Positions 22,788 through 33,704 of a DNA stretch of 64,000 bases are shown here, one piece after another; the stretch's first letter is position 1; each line of letters starts with the position of its first letter. The position numbers were made by a program, and so were the translations under genes. The notes under the pieces were generated by a model, which did no database searches, was not told where the DNA came from, and saw only the letters and a list, made by a program, of their open reading frames with translations. Origin of the DNA: Papaver somniferum (lineage: Eukaryota > Streptophyta > Magnoliopsida > Ranunculales > Papaveraceae); contig NC_039362.1 of the NCBI RefSeq assembly GCF_003573695.1, positions 198,564,585 to 198,628,584 on the forward strand. Direction: 5' to 3'.

Positions 22788-23465
22788 CAGAAATTCGCAC
22801 AGATGGTTCAAGGCTGAGCGAACAATAAATAGGTCACGGGTTCGAATTCGCAGAGACACATATTTTTCATTTTCTTCTCATTTGCATGGGAGAATAAAAT
22901 AATAAGGAAAAAAGTTATGCATTAATTTCGAAGAGAGGTTCTTGCACAATTGGTCCAGAGAGCATTATGTGCGTTCGTGGTCGCAAGTTCGAATTCGCCT
23001 GCGAACATAGTTTTCTTCTTTTTTACAGAGAGCGAAAAAAATGATAATTTTGCAATATTGTTTCATTATTTGGCAAACAAGAGGCATCACAATTGGTCAT
23101 CTGCGAAGTTAATGAGTTCATGGTCGTGTGATCAAGTCCCAACACAGGCTTATTTTTTCGCACATATATTTCTTTGATTATTTCGCACAAAAGGGAGTTG
23201 ATGATAATTTCGCAGAGATATTTCGCAAAGAATAAGCTTGCACAATTGGTCACGAGTCATGAATGCAAGCAGCAGGTCGCGAGATCAATTCTTGCTTCTC
23301 GCATGATTATTTTTGTTACGCGAAATTTATACAGAATTGCCTCTCACACAATTGAAATTTGATTACTTCGCAAGAAATTTGATTATTTCGCAAGAGAGGC
23401 TTAGCACAGTTGGTATGGTGCAAGAAAATCCAAGAAGCAGGTCTAGGTTTCAAGTCTCACTTCTC
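22788..23465 (+). repeat. five tandem tRNA-like modules (A box plus B box)
   Basis: Five modules about 143-164 bp apart each hold an A-box-like word followed by a B-box-like word. A/B starts: 22795/22838, 22942/22985, 23085/23128, 23237/23281, 23401/23445, a spacing of 43-44 bp, which is that of nuclear tRNA genes. The best A box is TTAGCACAGTTGG (module 5, with a perfect GCAC/GTGC D-stem). The best B box is GGGTTCGAATTCG (module 1). Module 4 has a perfect T-arm GCGAG-(7)-CTTGC. Acceptor stems do not pair, so these are tRNA-derived sequences, not tRNA genes. A SINE-like origin is possible. Confidence 0.6.
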
Positions 23466-23589
23466 ACACTTCTTTTTGCTTCACGAAATTCATACATTTC
23501 AAGGCATTTATTCACTTCTCTGACAACAATAGCGACTCACATGAAAGATAAGTACCACCTCCTTGAACATTTTACTTTATAATAGGAAC

Positions 23590-24060
23590 GAATAAAAAGA
23601 TTTTTGATTTGATTTAAAAAAAGCGATTCAATCGCACAATTACAAAGATTTCAAGATTCCAAAGATTATAAAGATTATAAAGATTTCAAGATTACAAAGA
23701 CTTCAAAATTACAGAGATTTCGAGATTTCAAAATTACAGAAAACTGAGAAAATTCAATTTATATGTTTCTCTAGAATATTTCTTTTACAGAGAATAAAAA
23801 GATTTTTGATTTGATTTACAAAACGCTATAGAATCGCAGAATTACAAAGATTTCACAACTACAAAGATTTCAGAGTTACCATGTATTAGAATTTCTATTG
23901 AATATTTATTTTGATTCAAATGATATGATATTATGAGAATGAAAGAATGAATGAAAGAGATGACAAAAATGAAAGAATGAATGAAAGAGATGACGGAAAT
24001 GAAAAGATGAATGAGAGAATAAAGAAACGCGAACATTTCGTAGAAACAAAAAGACGTGAA
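23590..24060. repeat. A-rich short repeats in element E
   Basis: Imperfect repeats of an AAGATTTCAAGATTACA-like word (23640-23760 and 23840-23880), then two and a half copies of a 31-bp GAATGAATGAAAGAGATGA-type unit (23938-24010). No coding signal. Confidence 0.6.
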
Positions 24061-24110
24061 AATTTCGCAGAAACGCGAATAAAATTTCGCAGATAGAGGC
24101 GAACCTTTAT

Positions 24111-24970
24111 GTAAGACCTAAAGTGCGTCATAGAAGGGGGTACCTGTTGCATGGCTCAGGGAAAAGGTTACACCTCCCCTAGAACCTGAGTCATGGAGAT
24201 TTGGGGTCAATAAAACCCATCCAGGAGAGGTACCTTGGATTTTCAACCTAATCTTTTGCTTTAGGTTGGACGATTAGGGGTCTCTTCTAAGGAGTGCAGA
24301 AATCGATCAAGGCGCCGAGGTACACGGTTGAGTCAAGAGTGCGGGGGGCGTTGGAGCTTCTTTACCACTCTTGAAAAGTCTTGGCAAATGATGCACTAGG
24401 CCCGAAGAAAACCCCACTTAGGGTGTAGTCTCGTAACCATAAGCCATATAGGAAAAAGGGATAAGAGTCTACGAAAACAACTGGTTGTTGTTAAGACTTG
24501 ATGGGAGGAGCTAACCTTGTATGGTAGAAGTACGCCTCCTTGAAGGGGAAACCAGGGGGAAGATAAGGGCGACACCCTCCATTAGGGAGATGATAAGTGT
24601 CTTAAGACGCAAATGTCATGAGGCTTCTTACTCACGGGATTATCAAGGCTTGTCATATTTGTGCGACAATCCTGAAGAGGCAATAATACTAGAGAAAAAG
24701 ATAAGACGAGATCAATGGGTCATTACATGAAAGTGTGAAGACGTCCTACGATTTCGTCGCAAGACGACAATGTCATGGGGCTTTATGTTCGCAAGAATAT
24801 TTAGGCCTGTCATATTGTCACAACAAAAATTCAAATAAAAGAGAGTTAAGGAAAGATCAATGGGTCCTTACATGAAAGTGTAAAGACGTCTTGCGATTTT
24901 GTCGCAATGACAAGAGGTGGCAAAATAAGACCTTTAACTAGGAAGGAAAAATAAGACCACATAAGAAGAT
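24111..24970 (+). other. conserved internal block shared with element D
   Basis: Begins GTAAGACCTAAAGTGCGTCAT and ends near AATAAGACCACA; the same ~860 bp lies at 56769-57636 in element D. It has two ~148-bp direct repeats, each including a short hairpin (TGCGA/TCGCA type, near 24750 and 24898). A 69-codon frame (24521-24730, MVEVRLLEGETRGK) is open here but has an in-frame stop in D, so coding is doubtful. Confidence 0.65.
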
Positions 24971-25269
24971 TAGTAAGCAAATAAGCTTGCGAAAATGATT
25001 ATATGTAAGCAAATAAGCTTGCGAATATGTATATGGAAATGAAACTGAGGCAGTGAAAATGCCGCAGACTTGATACTATGATCATACTGTTATGAGATAC
25101 TAATAGTGCATGAAAGAGGAAAGATGAAACACAAGTAAGAACTTGTGAGGAACAATAACTACACGAAGAGGAATGCATACACTAAAGAAAAAGCCAGATA
25201 AATGGAGAATGGAGGCAATTTAAAGCTACATCAATTTTAGCGTGCAAAATGAGCTAAGTAACACAAACA

Positions 25270-26045
25270 TTAGCTATACATTGCAATAGATAAGCATTCT
25301 CATCATACAAACATCATACTCGCATCATAAAAGCATTGCATAAGCATTTCATAGCATAAACATCGCATACACATTTCATAACATAATCATCACATAAGCA
25401 TTATATTCGCACAAGTACTTTACAAAACTGTACGGAATAATATTGCAGAATTTCGCAATAATATCGCAGAATTTAGCAGAATTATTCAGGATTACTCAGA
25501 ATTTCACAGGATTATTCAGAATTTCACAAGATTATTCAGAACTTCGTAGAATGATTCAGAACTTCGCAGAATAATTCGAAATTTCGTAGAATGTGTCAGA
25601 ATTTCGCAGAATGTGATTATCTCGCTCAATTATTTCGCACAATTATAAGCAACTTGAAGAGATTATACTATCGCATGAGCACATAACATGAGACAGAGGC
25701 AAGATAAGAATGAAGAAACAATTCGCACATTCAACATTTTCTCAAGGATTCTACCCTCATAGATAAAGAACAGAGACAACTATGGATTACCAAGAAAGCA
25801 TTTTATGTTCTTTATCTTCTCGGCAAGAATCACCAAAAATGGAGTAATAATTTCGCATGAATAGAGGCAATACTTATTATTCTCATTCAAGAACCGATAC
25901 TTCTTATATTTCGAGGATTGAATACTTCTTATACTTCATCAAGGATACTTCATGCTTCTTATACTTCATCAAGGATACTTCATGCTTCTTATACTTCTTC
26001 AAGGATACTTCATACTTCGCATACTTCAAAAAATGATACTTCTTA
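25270..26045. repeat. short tandem repeats in element E
   Basis: Three sets: GCATAAGCAT-like words (25290-25410), about nine ~23-bp units of TTCGCAGAATNATTCAGAA type (25435-25620), and three perfect-to-near 30-bp units at 25926-26015 (TTCTTATACTTCATCAAGG...). The last set would encode repeats of YTSSRILHAS, but there is no support for translation. Confidence 0.7.
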
Positions 26046-26228
26046 TTTACTTCGCAACATTCCGGAACTTCACAAAAGAATAGAGGAAATTATGTACTTT
26101 TCAAGTGCAGTATTCTTTCGCTCGTTCATTCATCAACAAAGATCAAAGACTACTCCAACAACACGTATCTCGCTCCAACAATTACAACAACGGATTTTTT
26201 CCTGAAGATCGCTCTTCAAGAAATATTC

Positions 26229-26246
26229 AAGAAAAAAGAGGCAAGA
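26229..26246 (+). other. polypurine tract of element E
   Basis: AAGAAAAAAGAGGCAAGA abuts the 3' LTR; a similar GAGAAGAGGCAATA precedes the 3' LTR of element D. Confidence 0.65.
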
Positions 26247-26886
26247 TGTAGGATCAGAATCTCGCAACAACGACATGCTTGCGAAATTACTAGCAATACA
26301 TCACGAAGACATCGCAGTATGATTTCAGAAATGACATAACAGATGACATCAGCTTAAACGTGAGAAAGTATGATGATCGTGCGAAATTTAGGATGTTTGC
26401 GAAGTTAACATTTGTAAGTTGGCAAAAATACCGCAAGCCAGATCCGAAATTAGAGGAAATGTTAGTTGTACCCCACCATATATGAGTTGTCATCCATTAT
26501 GTAAATACCTATATAAAGAGAAAGGCAAGAGAGAGAAAGGAGAATAATCAAAAAGAAAAAGGAGAGAGACACTTTAGGGAGGACACATTTGTAGAGAGAC
26601 AGAGAGAGCAGAATTTGTATTATTATCTTCTTCTTCCTTCTTCAACCAAGAGCTCCAAATACTCATTAATGGAGTCTCAATTGTAATCCATATGTAATTA
26701 CAGACAATTATAGTGAAGATCCTTAACCCCGTGGATGTAGATCACATTGATCGAACCACGTAAATCTTGTGTCTTATTTTCTATTTTCATTATCTTTATC
26801 TTTATTTTCATATCAAATAGATTTAGATCTAGAAATTATAGTCATGATAATACAAGGGGTGTGTTGTGGGATTTCCTGCAACTACA
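26247..26886 (+). repeat. element E 3' LTR
   Basis: 640 bp, TATA box at 26510-26517, GTTCA duplication directly after the ACTACA end. Confidence 0.9.
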
Positions 26887-27015
26887 GTTCATTAAACACC
26901 GCTGTGCAAACATGGAATTCTTTGGTGGGACCATTTCCTTCCTTGGGTGTTTGAATCAAAAGAAGAATCCAAAAAGAGGAATCCTTTTTCTATTGGGATT
27001 CTTCCAATTTTTGTC

Positions 27016-27023
27016 TATAAAAG
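27016..27023 (+). promoter_or_regulatory. TATA box of the PMD gene
   Basis: TATAAAAG about 85 bp upstream of the first splice donor and 30-40 bp before a pyrimidine-rich start region. It lies between the end of element E and the gene, which suggests the gene keeps its own promoter inside element B. Confidence 0.5.
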
Positions 27024-27460
27024 GCCGACCCCTTTTTTTCTTTTCTCACGATTTTTTTTTTGGAGATCCCTTCTCTGTCCGCAGCTTCCGCCGCCGTCCG
27101 CAGCAAGGTAAGCTTTCCGTTTTTCTTTTTAAAAACCCTAATTTCTTAGGTAAAACCCTTTTGCAAGACATATCATGCTTAGTTTTTCCACAGAAATTGA
27201 TAGCAAAAACTCAAAATATTTGCTAGGATTGCTTGGTCGTGAATCCATGAATACGTTGTTTTTGCTTCCTTTTCATCGTTGCATGAAAACCTATCTTTTT
27301 AGGTTGTAGCTTGGAAAGAAGTTTGGCTTGAATTTCGTAAACAAGATTCCCATGAATATAAGAAAACCGTGCTATAATACGTGCACATGAATGCGGCCCA
27401 TCGTGTGTGTTTGATTGAACGCGGGTCCCACCGCATATGCCTGACCGAAAGTCGACCTTA

Positions 27461-27772
27461 TACCAGCCTTCCTTCCTCGACCAACACCGGTTTTGTGATT
27501 TGAGCAATATCAGTCTTGTATGTTGTCATGGCTTAATGCCAGCCTCGTTTGAATCCAATACCAGCCTTGTGACTTGATTAATGCCGGACTTGTAAATTGA
27601 TCAATACCGGACTTGTGACTTGATGAATACCAGCCTCATTTGTTGACGTGGCCTGATACCTGACTCTGACGTTGACCAATACCGGACTGGCGTGACTAGT
27701 ATTGTCTTCACGTGAACCCATACCAGTCTCGTGACCTTGACTTGGCTACTATGACTTTATACCAGCCTGCTT
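27461..27772 (+). repeat. minisatellite in PMD intron 1
   Basis: About twelve degenerate units of 20-31 bp with consensus near ACCRGMCTTGTGACTTGAT plus a short AAT joint. Low-order array structure with no coding sense. Confidence 0.65.
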
Positions 27773-29007
27773 GCTTTCCCTGCTTTGTGTGCTTTAACGC
27801 GAATGTGTGTCCTGTCATGTTTGAAAACATATCCCATGCGTTTTGTATAGGTGTTGACCTCCACGTTTGATTTTCGTAGGATGAACAAAAAGACTCCTGT
27901 TGAAATGCCTTCTGAAGATAACGCTGGTGCCAAGTCAGGGAGTGTTAACAGCTTCAAAGATATGTCGAACATGGATGATGATTTGTTCACTGTGCCTTTT
28001 CCGAACATTAGGAAACATCCTAGTCACAAGATAGTCATGCTCTCTGGTTCAGAAAATATGGAAGATGATCCATCATCTTCTTCAGCACTTGTGATGAGGT
28101 TCTGTCTTTGAAGAAATGAATATCCTCCTTCACCTATTGACTTTAAGATTTGTCATACTCCACTAGGTTCTTACGAAGGATGGATGAGACGCATGATGAA
28201 TAATAAGAGTATTAAAGATAATTTGATCAAAGTGCAAATCCTCAATGCAGTCATGGAATCTTCTACTCTTGAAGTTATGAAAGATGCTGCAGGCTTGATC
28301 ACTTTCATTTCTAGGTGGCGCCCTTCTACATATAGCCATATGTTGGTGGGGAGAGTTGACTATTACTTTGGAGAGCGTAGCCGCGTTGATGAACTTGCCT
28401 ATCGCCTGAAGCTTCTTTTACAAGTTTTCTGATGCAGAACGTTGCAATTATGATGCTATACTTCGAAAGGCGACAAAATTCGATGATCTGGATAAGGAGA
28501 AGAAGAAAGATTCGAGATGCTTTTACACTTGGTGGGTGTCGGAGTGGTCTCCTGCAGACCCGAAACCAGGTCAGGAGTTGGAAGACGAGCTTAGCGTGAT
28601 TGCATTCCTGTCTTTGTGGCTATCCAGAGACATATTTGACGATGGTTCTGGAAAGAAGACCATAATAGGTGACCTTGTTAGGTTTGCCACAAGGCTGGAA
28701 AAAGGTGAGGTGCTTCCCCTAGGCGCCTTGTTCCTTGGATCACTGTATTCTCATCTGGACGCCTTAGCAAAAGACATGCATGTTTCCAACGGGTACAAGA
28801 AGGTAGAGTCGCATATCTATATCGCTTTTCTTCAGGCGTTTTTGGAGGAACATTTCAAAAATTATGCTCTTGTTCCTGCAACTTCGCTCAACAGTTTGTA
28901 TGGTGGTTCGAGAATACTTCGTTGGCAGAAGAGACGTCCCAAAACTGATGTGAAGCTCGTGAATGTCTTCGACAATGTGTCCTCCATAGATTTTCGTCCA
29001 TGGGGGT

Positions 29008-30578
29008 GATAGACATATTTTTGTGTTTAATTTGATCTCAATACTATATATTGTTGGCACTCGAGTTTGTACTAATTTTGGTGTTTTATGTGTTTGTAGG
29101 CACCTTTGGAAAATAAACATTTTTTGGAAAATTCGGCTCGAAAAGTTGGTAAAAGCCTCGGAGGACACGTGTTATTCGGACTCTCACCGTTGGATAAGGG
29201 GCACCTCAATTACTAAGGGGCACCCCAGGTCATCCCAAAAGGCATATTCTATTCGCACCCCAGTATAGGATTAGGGGGAGGTCATCTTCTCCATTTGAAT
29301 TTTGTTTTTGGCGGGAAAGTGGAGAACACTTCTGCAGATTTTTGATTGAATTGTTGAACGTGTTCTAGGGAGATTCAATGGCTGATTTTTGGTAGATAGT
29401 TGTGATATGGCCTATTAAACACACTGTGGGCGTTTGGTTCGACCAGAATTGGATAGAATCAGCTAAACAATTCACGGGTTGAAAACAAGGCAGTTCGTGT
29501 ATATCACGGGTTTCACGTGATTTGGAGAAGATTCAACGTGTTTTGTGCGTGCATGGAAGACCCTCACAGCCTGTTGGAGCGTGAAGGAGTTAAATATGGT
29601 AATTTGGAGGCTTCAAAACGCGTGAGAAGATGAAACAGGAAAGAAAATATTCCCAGAAATATTTTCTTTACTGCCGAGTTAAAGAGAATTATATGGAGTG
29701 AATGAGCGAGATTCGATGGGTCTGTTGGCTATAAATAGGTTGTTGGGGTTGAGTAGAAAGGGGGTCGAGAGTCTGGGTGGCTGAGGAGAGCCAGAGAAGA
29801 AAAAATTCGAGTTTTCCCAAACTCGGTTTCTGCTGCTGCTGCTGCTGATGAACATGAAGAACACGAAGAACGAACCTGCACCAACAGTCGTTTTTCGACA
29901 GTAATAACGACTCACACCTGTGGGTCGTACATCAGGCAGACTTATTTGCGACAGCGTTTGCGACACAGCTGCAGCAGTCTTATTTTGTCACTGAGGGTCG
30001 TAGTTCTCTGGTTTGTAACAACTATGATTGTTACAAACGCGGTTTTATTGTATTTCTCATATTCTCATCATTTGTAAACCATTTTTGAGCATCAATGAAA
30101 TATTTTGAGAGGTTTTCCAACATGATGAGCGGCTAATTCCCTCGTAACCAAGGCAATGGAGGAAGCTATTCACGCAACATAAATGGGTAACTGTTTCATT
30201 TAATTATATAATTCACCTAATCGCTGCTTTTGCAGAGTTTTAAATTATTTGAATGATTGTCTTAATTATTTGTTATTAAGTTTGATAGGTTATGCTTGGT
30301 TTAATCTCTTGATAATCTATGCTTAAGGTTTACAAATAATGTTTGAGAATCTGCATGATTGATAGTGAATTAAAGATAAAAGAGGACTTAAGAATTGAAT
30401 AGAGTTTTGAAATATTTATCATTCAATTTTGCATAATAGTGGAATCTAGTGTCTTGGTTACCTCTCGCACCCATTGTTAATATTTTTGTATATATAATTT
30501 TATCAAATCTTTAAATTTAATCTTCACAAGTCCGAGAGTTTGAACCTCATTACTATAACATCATCAAAAATATTATCA
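29008..30578 (+). repeat. solo LTR of the element A family, in the PMD gene
   Basis: 1571 bp, TGATAGACATA...TATTATCA, flanked by GGGGG at 29003-29007 and 30579-30583. No internal region, so it results from LTR-LTR recombination. It contains about 490 bp (around 29218-29709) that both full LTRs of element A lack; the extra piece lies just upstream of the TATA box (29730-29737). The PMD reading frame resumes in phase after it. Confidence 0.88.
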
Positions 30579-32192
30579 GGGGGACGATCCATCCTTCCAT
30601 TGTTCAACCAAAGACTTTTACTACTGTTCCTGATACCGTGTTGCGTACTAATGTTGAAACCGCAAGTCTTGGAGAACTCATTTACTTGCGAAGCTTCACT
30701 CAGGGATATGTCCCGTCTTTATTTGACGAAGGATTTACTATGACTCCGTACAATATTAACAGGGCTGCTCGACAAATGGGATTTGACCAGGGTGTTCGAT
30801 TCCTTTGTCCGTTGGAGGCTCCAAAAGAACTTTTCCCAGATATTCTTAATTCTAACGCCTTTTCATCAGTACAGAGCCTTCCTTTCTTTCCTATCGGAGG
30901 AAATGCGACGGTGACCAGAAAGTATAAGGAGTTTTGGAGGACACATTTGTTGGCTTTCAAAGGGTTTTCGGAGGAGATTGTAACATATTCACGCGGCGAA
31001 CCATCTCCTGACACTTTGAAGGAGCATCCTCGGTTGAAACCGCTCCCAGGTAAACGAACCAAAGCCGATGATTGCAGTCCCCAAGCAGGAGTGAGGTCTA
31101 GGAAGCAGGCATGTGGTTTGGTGATCCTCAATTCCACAAATATGCAGGTATTTCAATTTCTTTCTATATGATCCCTTTGTTTCGTTCTTCCTAAGAAACT
31201 TTCACTAAAGATAATCTTTTGTTGACGGTCAGGGAATCCCGAAAGAAAATGCTTTCGCAAGGCTGGCTCGTAGTCATAACGGGAGGTCTGGCGATACTGG
31301 TCTTCATGAGAAGTCTGGAAATGCTGGTCTTCATGAGGAGTCTGGTGATGCTGGTCTTCATGAGAATTATGGCGATGGTTTTAAGGAGAGGTCTGGTGAT
31401 ACTGATCCTCTTCAAGATAATGACAAAGATGGTGCAAGCTCGACTGAACGGAATGCCTCCCCAAGTGGTAACCTTAGTGAGCTTGTAGACGAGGACGTGA
31501 CGGAAATTAGCATTCATAGTGAAGTGGGCATCCGGAGGAATGCAGGAGAGGAAACATCTACTAATGCTGAGGCGGATCCCCTTAAAGATCTTCCTGAGAA
31601 GGTTCCCATTGATAAGACAGTCATGGTGACTTCTTATGAAAGGCCTCTTGCAGCTGAGAAGGTTCCTGATAAAGCATTGGCAAGGCAACCTGTTGTTCCT
31701 GGGGCTATCTTCGATCATCCCTTTGATGTCCCTCGTCCAGGTCATGTGTTGGTTGGGGGGTTCAGTGTGCCGGCTCAGTTCGAGGAGTTGTACACGGCGA
31801 TATGGAAGAAGCACAGACACATTGCTATCACCACGAAGTTCAAAAGTCTCCTTGCATTAGTCAATCGCGTCCAAGAAGCTTTATTCTCCATTCAAGGGAT
31901 GAGCGTCACGACCGGTCGTAGTGTTTCTGAGGATGTGATTGAAGACTGGAAGTGCCATCAAGACGTTTTTGTGCAGTACGACTTCAAAGCTCCTTGGTTC
32001 TTCAAAGGGTTCTCTGAAATCCAGGAGCTTCAGAAATTGCAAGACCAAGCTCCTTCTGCAGACTGTATTACTCGCCAGGAAGAAGAGGTTGAAAAGTTAT
32101 CTAAGGAATTGAAGCTGAAACAGGCCGCACTCCAAAGGGTCAAAGCTGCTCTTGCTCAGCAGGATGAGTTGCTGCTGAAGGACTTTCCTTGA

Positions 32193-32683
32193 AGGATTCG
32201 TGCCGCCTACTTGTGTTCTGTCTTTAGATGCTTTTGAGTGATTGTGAGGATTTCCTTTCACAATTTGATTTCAGGTTTTGAACTAATAGGTGGTTGAATT
32301 GGTTTATTTTGAGATAGTTTTGTGAATGAATTTCTGAAAGAGATTTATTCTAAATGGAATTTATATCTTGGTTATGAATGATAGCACATGTCATATGAAA
32401 TTGCAAATATCATACGAAAAGGGAAGTATGAAAGGGAAACAAACATGGTGTTTGGTTATCAAATATCTTTCTCATGTATGGGATGTCAAGTCCCTAGTAA
32501 ATTCTAAAACTATCTTTCTCGTAAAATTGTTTGATAGAACTTACTTTCTCTTTGGAGTCTCATTTGTACGAAACTGAATTTTCCCGAGAAACCTCTTCAA
32601 GGAAACCGTACGCATTAATTTCCAGAGAGGGAAGGCAACTCCTCCGAATTAAGCTTCTCCTAAACGATGCGCTTCAAGGCGTT
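32193..32683. other. spacer between PMD gene and gag remnant of element B
   Basis: T-rich 3' flank after the PMD stop codon; on the minus strand it continues the decayed gag frame with several stops. No further gene seen. Confidence 0.4.
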
Positions 32684-33616
32684 TCATTCACTGGTAGGGT
32701 GATGAAGGAACCGATGATAATGACAATACCTCAGGTATGTCATTTTTTGATTATTTGGCTGACGCCACACAGAAGGCAGTTGCACTTCTCCGTCTCGTAC
32801 CCATGCCTCCAGCAATTCCAATATCTTCTCCATTGGAAGCGGGAAACGTGGATATCTTGAGTCTAGCTTCTCTTGCGTTAGTGAACGTCGTGACGTCTCT
32901 CTGTGGCTTTGGTGTGACACACGCTTCGGAGACGGAGTTGGAAGACTAGTGAGCGCCATCATATCCGCGGGTCGTTTGACTGGGTGACAAAAAGTCGAAG
33001 GTGTCGTAATATCACTGCTGAGTGAACGAATTGAACGCTCCCATCCTCCATACTCACGTGTTTCTTGAGTGATCTCTCCTTCCTCGAGCATTTCTTCACT
33101 TGGTTGAAAGGTCGATGCGGATTGGTAAGTCTTCTGAGCTTCGACAAGAGTCTTGAGATATAAATCTTCCAGCAGGGCTCCGTAAGCTGCAGGCTCTTTT
33201 ACTTTATCCGACAGACGCGGCATCCCGGACAGTTTTTTTCTTCTGTGGTGTTGCCTCGAGTCTTTATCGCCGGATAGACCATGTTGTTCGTTTCTCCTGA
33301 TTCCCCTGTGGCCACGGGTTCTTTCTGCATCTCCGTTGGTAAAGGTATGACTTCCGGATAAGGATTCAGCGTTTCTTGCATTGTCTGGGTAAATGTCCGC
33401 CGATTCCTCTTGTAATTGCGCTGCTATATCATTCAAAAGGCGGAATATCTCGCTCTGCCTTCTAGCGATACCAGCTTGATTTGCCAAGACATCCTCCAGC
33501 ATTCTACCCACACTTCCCATGATATCTGAACCATCCGTGGTTTCCGGGCGAGGGTACATCGTGAGATGAAGACCGAAAACCGAAATTGAACAGGTTAATG
33601 ATTGAATCAGACCCAA
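32684..33616 (-). pseudogene. element B gag remnant, truncated at the zinc finger
   Basis: 310 codons on the minus strand, starting 88 bp from the 5' LTR. The first ~60 residues could form a helix (SVGRMLEDVLANQAG), the middle is basic and polar, and the C-terminal end has AWVRDGEVQLP followed by YCHYHRFLHHPTSE. That matches a C-x2-H-x4-H-x4-C finger of Ogre/Tat gag, but the last Cys position is a TGA stop (32684-32686). Sequence resembling continued gag follows in frame for a short distance with more stops. No protease or pol follows. An alternative is that this is only the N-terminal part of a larger gag-pro frame. Confidence 0.65.
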
Positions 33617-33685
33617 GATCTATCCTAGAAATGAGAAGATTGGGATGAATATTGATAATTCAATTTTTCAACCGAGAGATTAATC

Positions 33686-33702
33686 TCCCACTATGGTCGC
33701 CA
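33686..33702 (-). other. primer-binding site of element B
   Basis: Minus strand TGGCGACCATAGTGGGA, two bases from the LTR. TGGCGAC-type sites are usual in Ogre/Tat elements (tRNA-Arg primed). Confidence 0.7.
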
Positions 33703-33704
33703 AT

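Larger units (their letters stand above)
21801..26886 (+). mobile_element. Element E: non-coding LTR element with tRNA-like modules
   Basis: LTRs 21801-22435 and 26247-26886, TGTAGGATCAG...AACTACA, flanked by GTTCA at 21796-21800 and 26887-26891. LTR divergence by eye is about 3%. The internal 3.8 kb has no gag, protease, RT or integrase trace. Contents in order: primer site, five tRNA-like modules, A-rich short repeats, an ~860-bp block shared with element D, several more short tandem repeats, polypurine tract. LTR and block are related to element D, the likely helper family. Confidence 0.88.
27045..32192 (+). pseudogene. plant mobile domain (PMD) gene captured antisense in element B, disrupted
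   Basis: Model: non-coding exon 1 (to 27107), intron 27108-27879 (GTAAGC...CGTAG), exon 2 from ATG 27881 to 31147 (interrupted by a solo LTR at 29008-30578), intron 31148-31232, exon 3 31233-32192. PMD signatures are SRWRPSTYSHMLVGRVDYY (near 28305), AFLSLWLSRDIF (near 28600), the LPLGALFLGSLYSHL segment (near 28710) and RAARQMGFDQG (near 30760). Exon 3 adds a repeat region and a C-terminal coiled coil (32070-32190). PMD proteins occur as plant nuclear factors and inside transposons; no activity can be named here. Lesions: TGA at 28109-28111, a frameshift near 28400 and the LTR. Frame and phase are kept across intron 2. It lies antisense to element B. Confidence 0.75.

Noticed and set aside
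22788..22860. A functional tRNA gene at the first tRNA-like module
   Set aside because: A and B boxes are well placed, but the acceptor stem and most of the T-stem do not pair and no anticodon arm is convincing.
24521..24730. A 69-codon gene inside the conserved block of element E
   Set aside because: The counterpart in element D is interrupted by a stop, so I keep it as a conserved sequence, not a gene.
25435..26015. CRISPR-like direct repeats in element E
   Set aside because: Units are adjacent without unique spacers of even length and the DNA is plant nuclear; simple tandem repeats.
28764..29168. A 134-codon minus-strand ORF spanning the PMD gene and solo LTR
   Set aside because: It crosses an LTR insertion boundary, so it cannot be an ancestral gene; it is antisense shadow.
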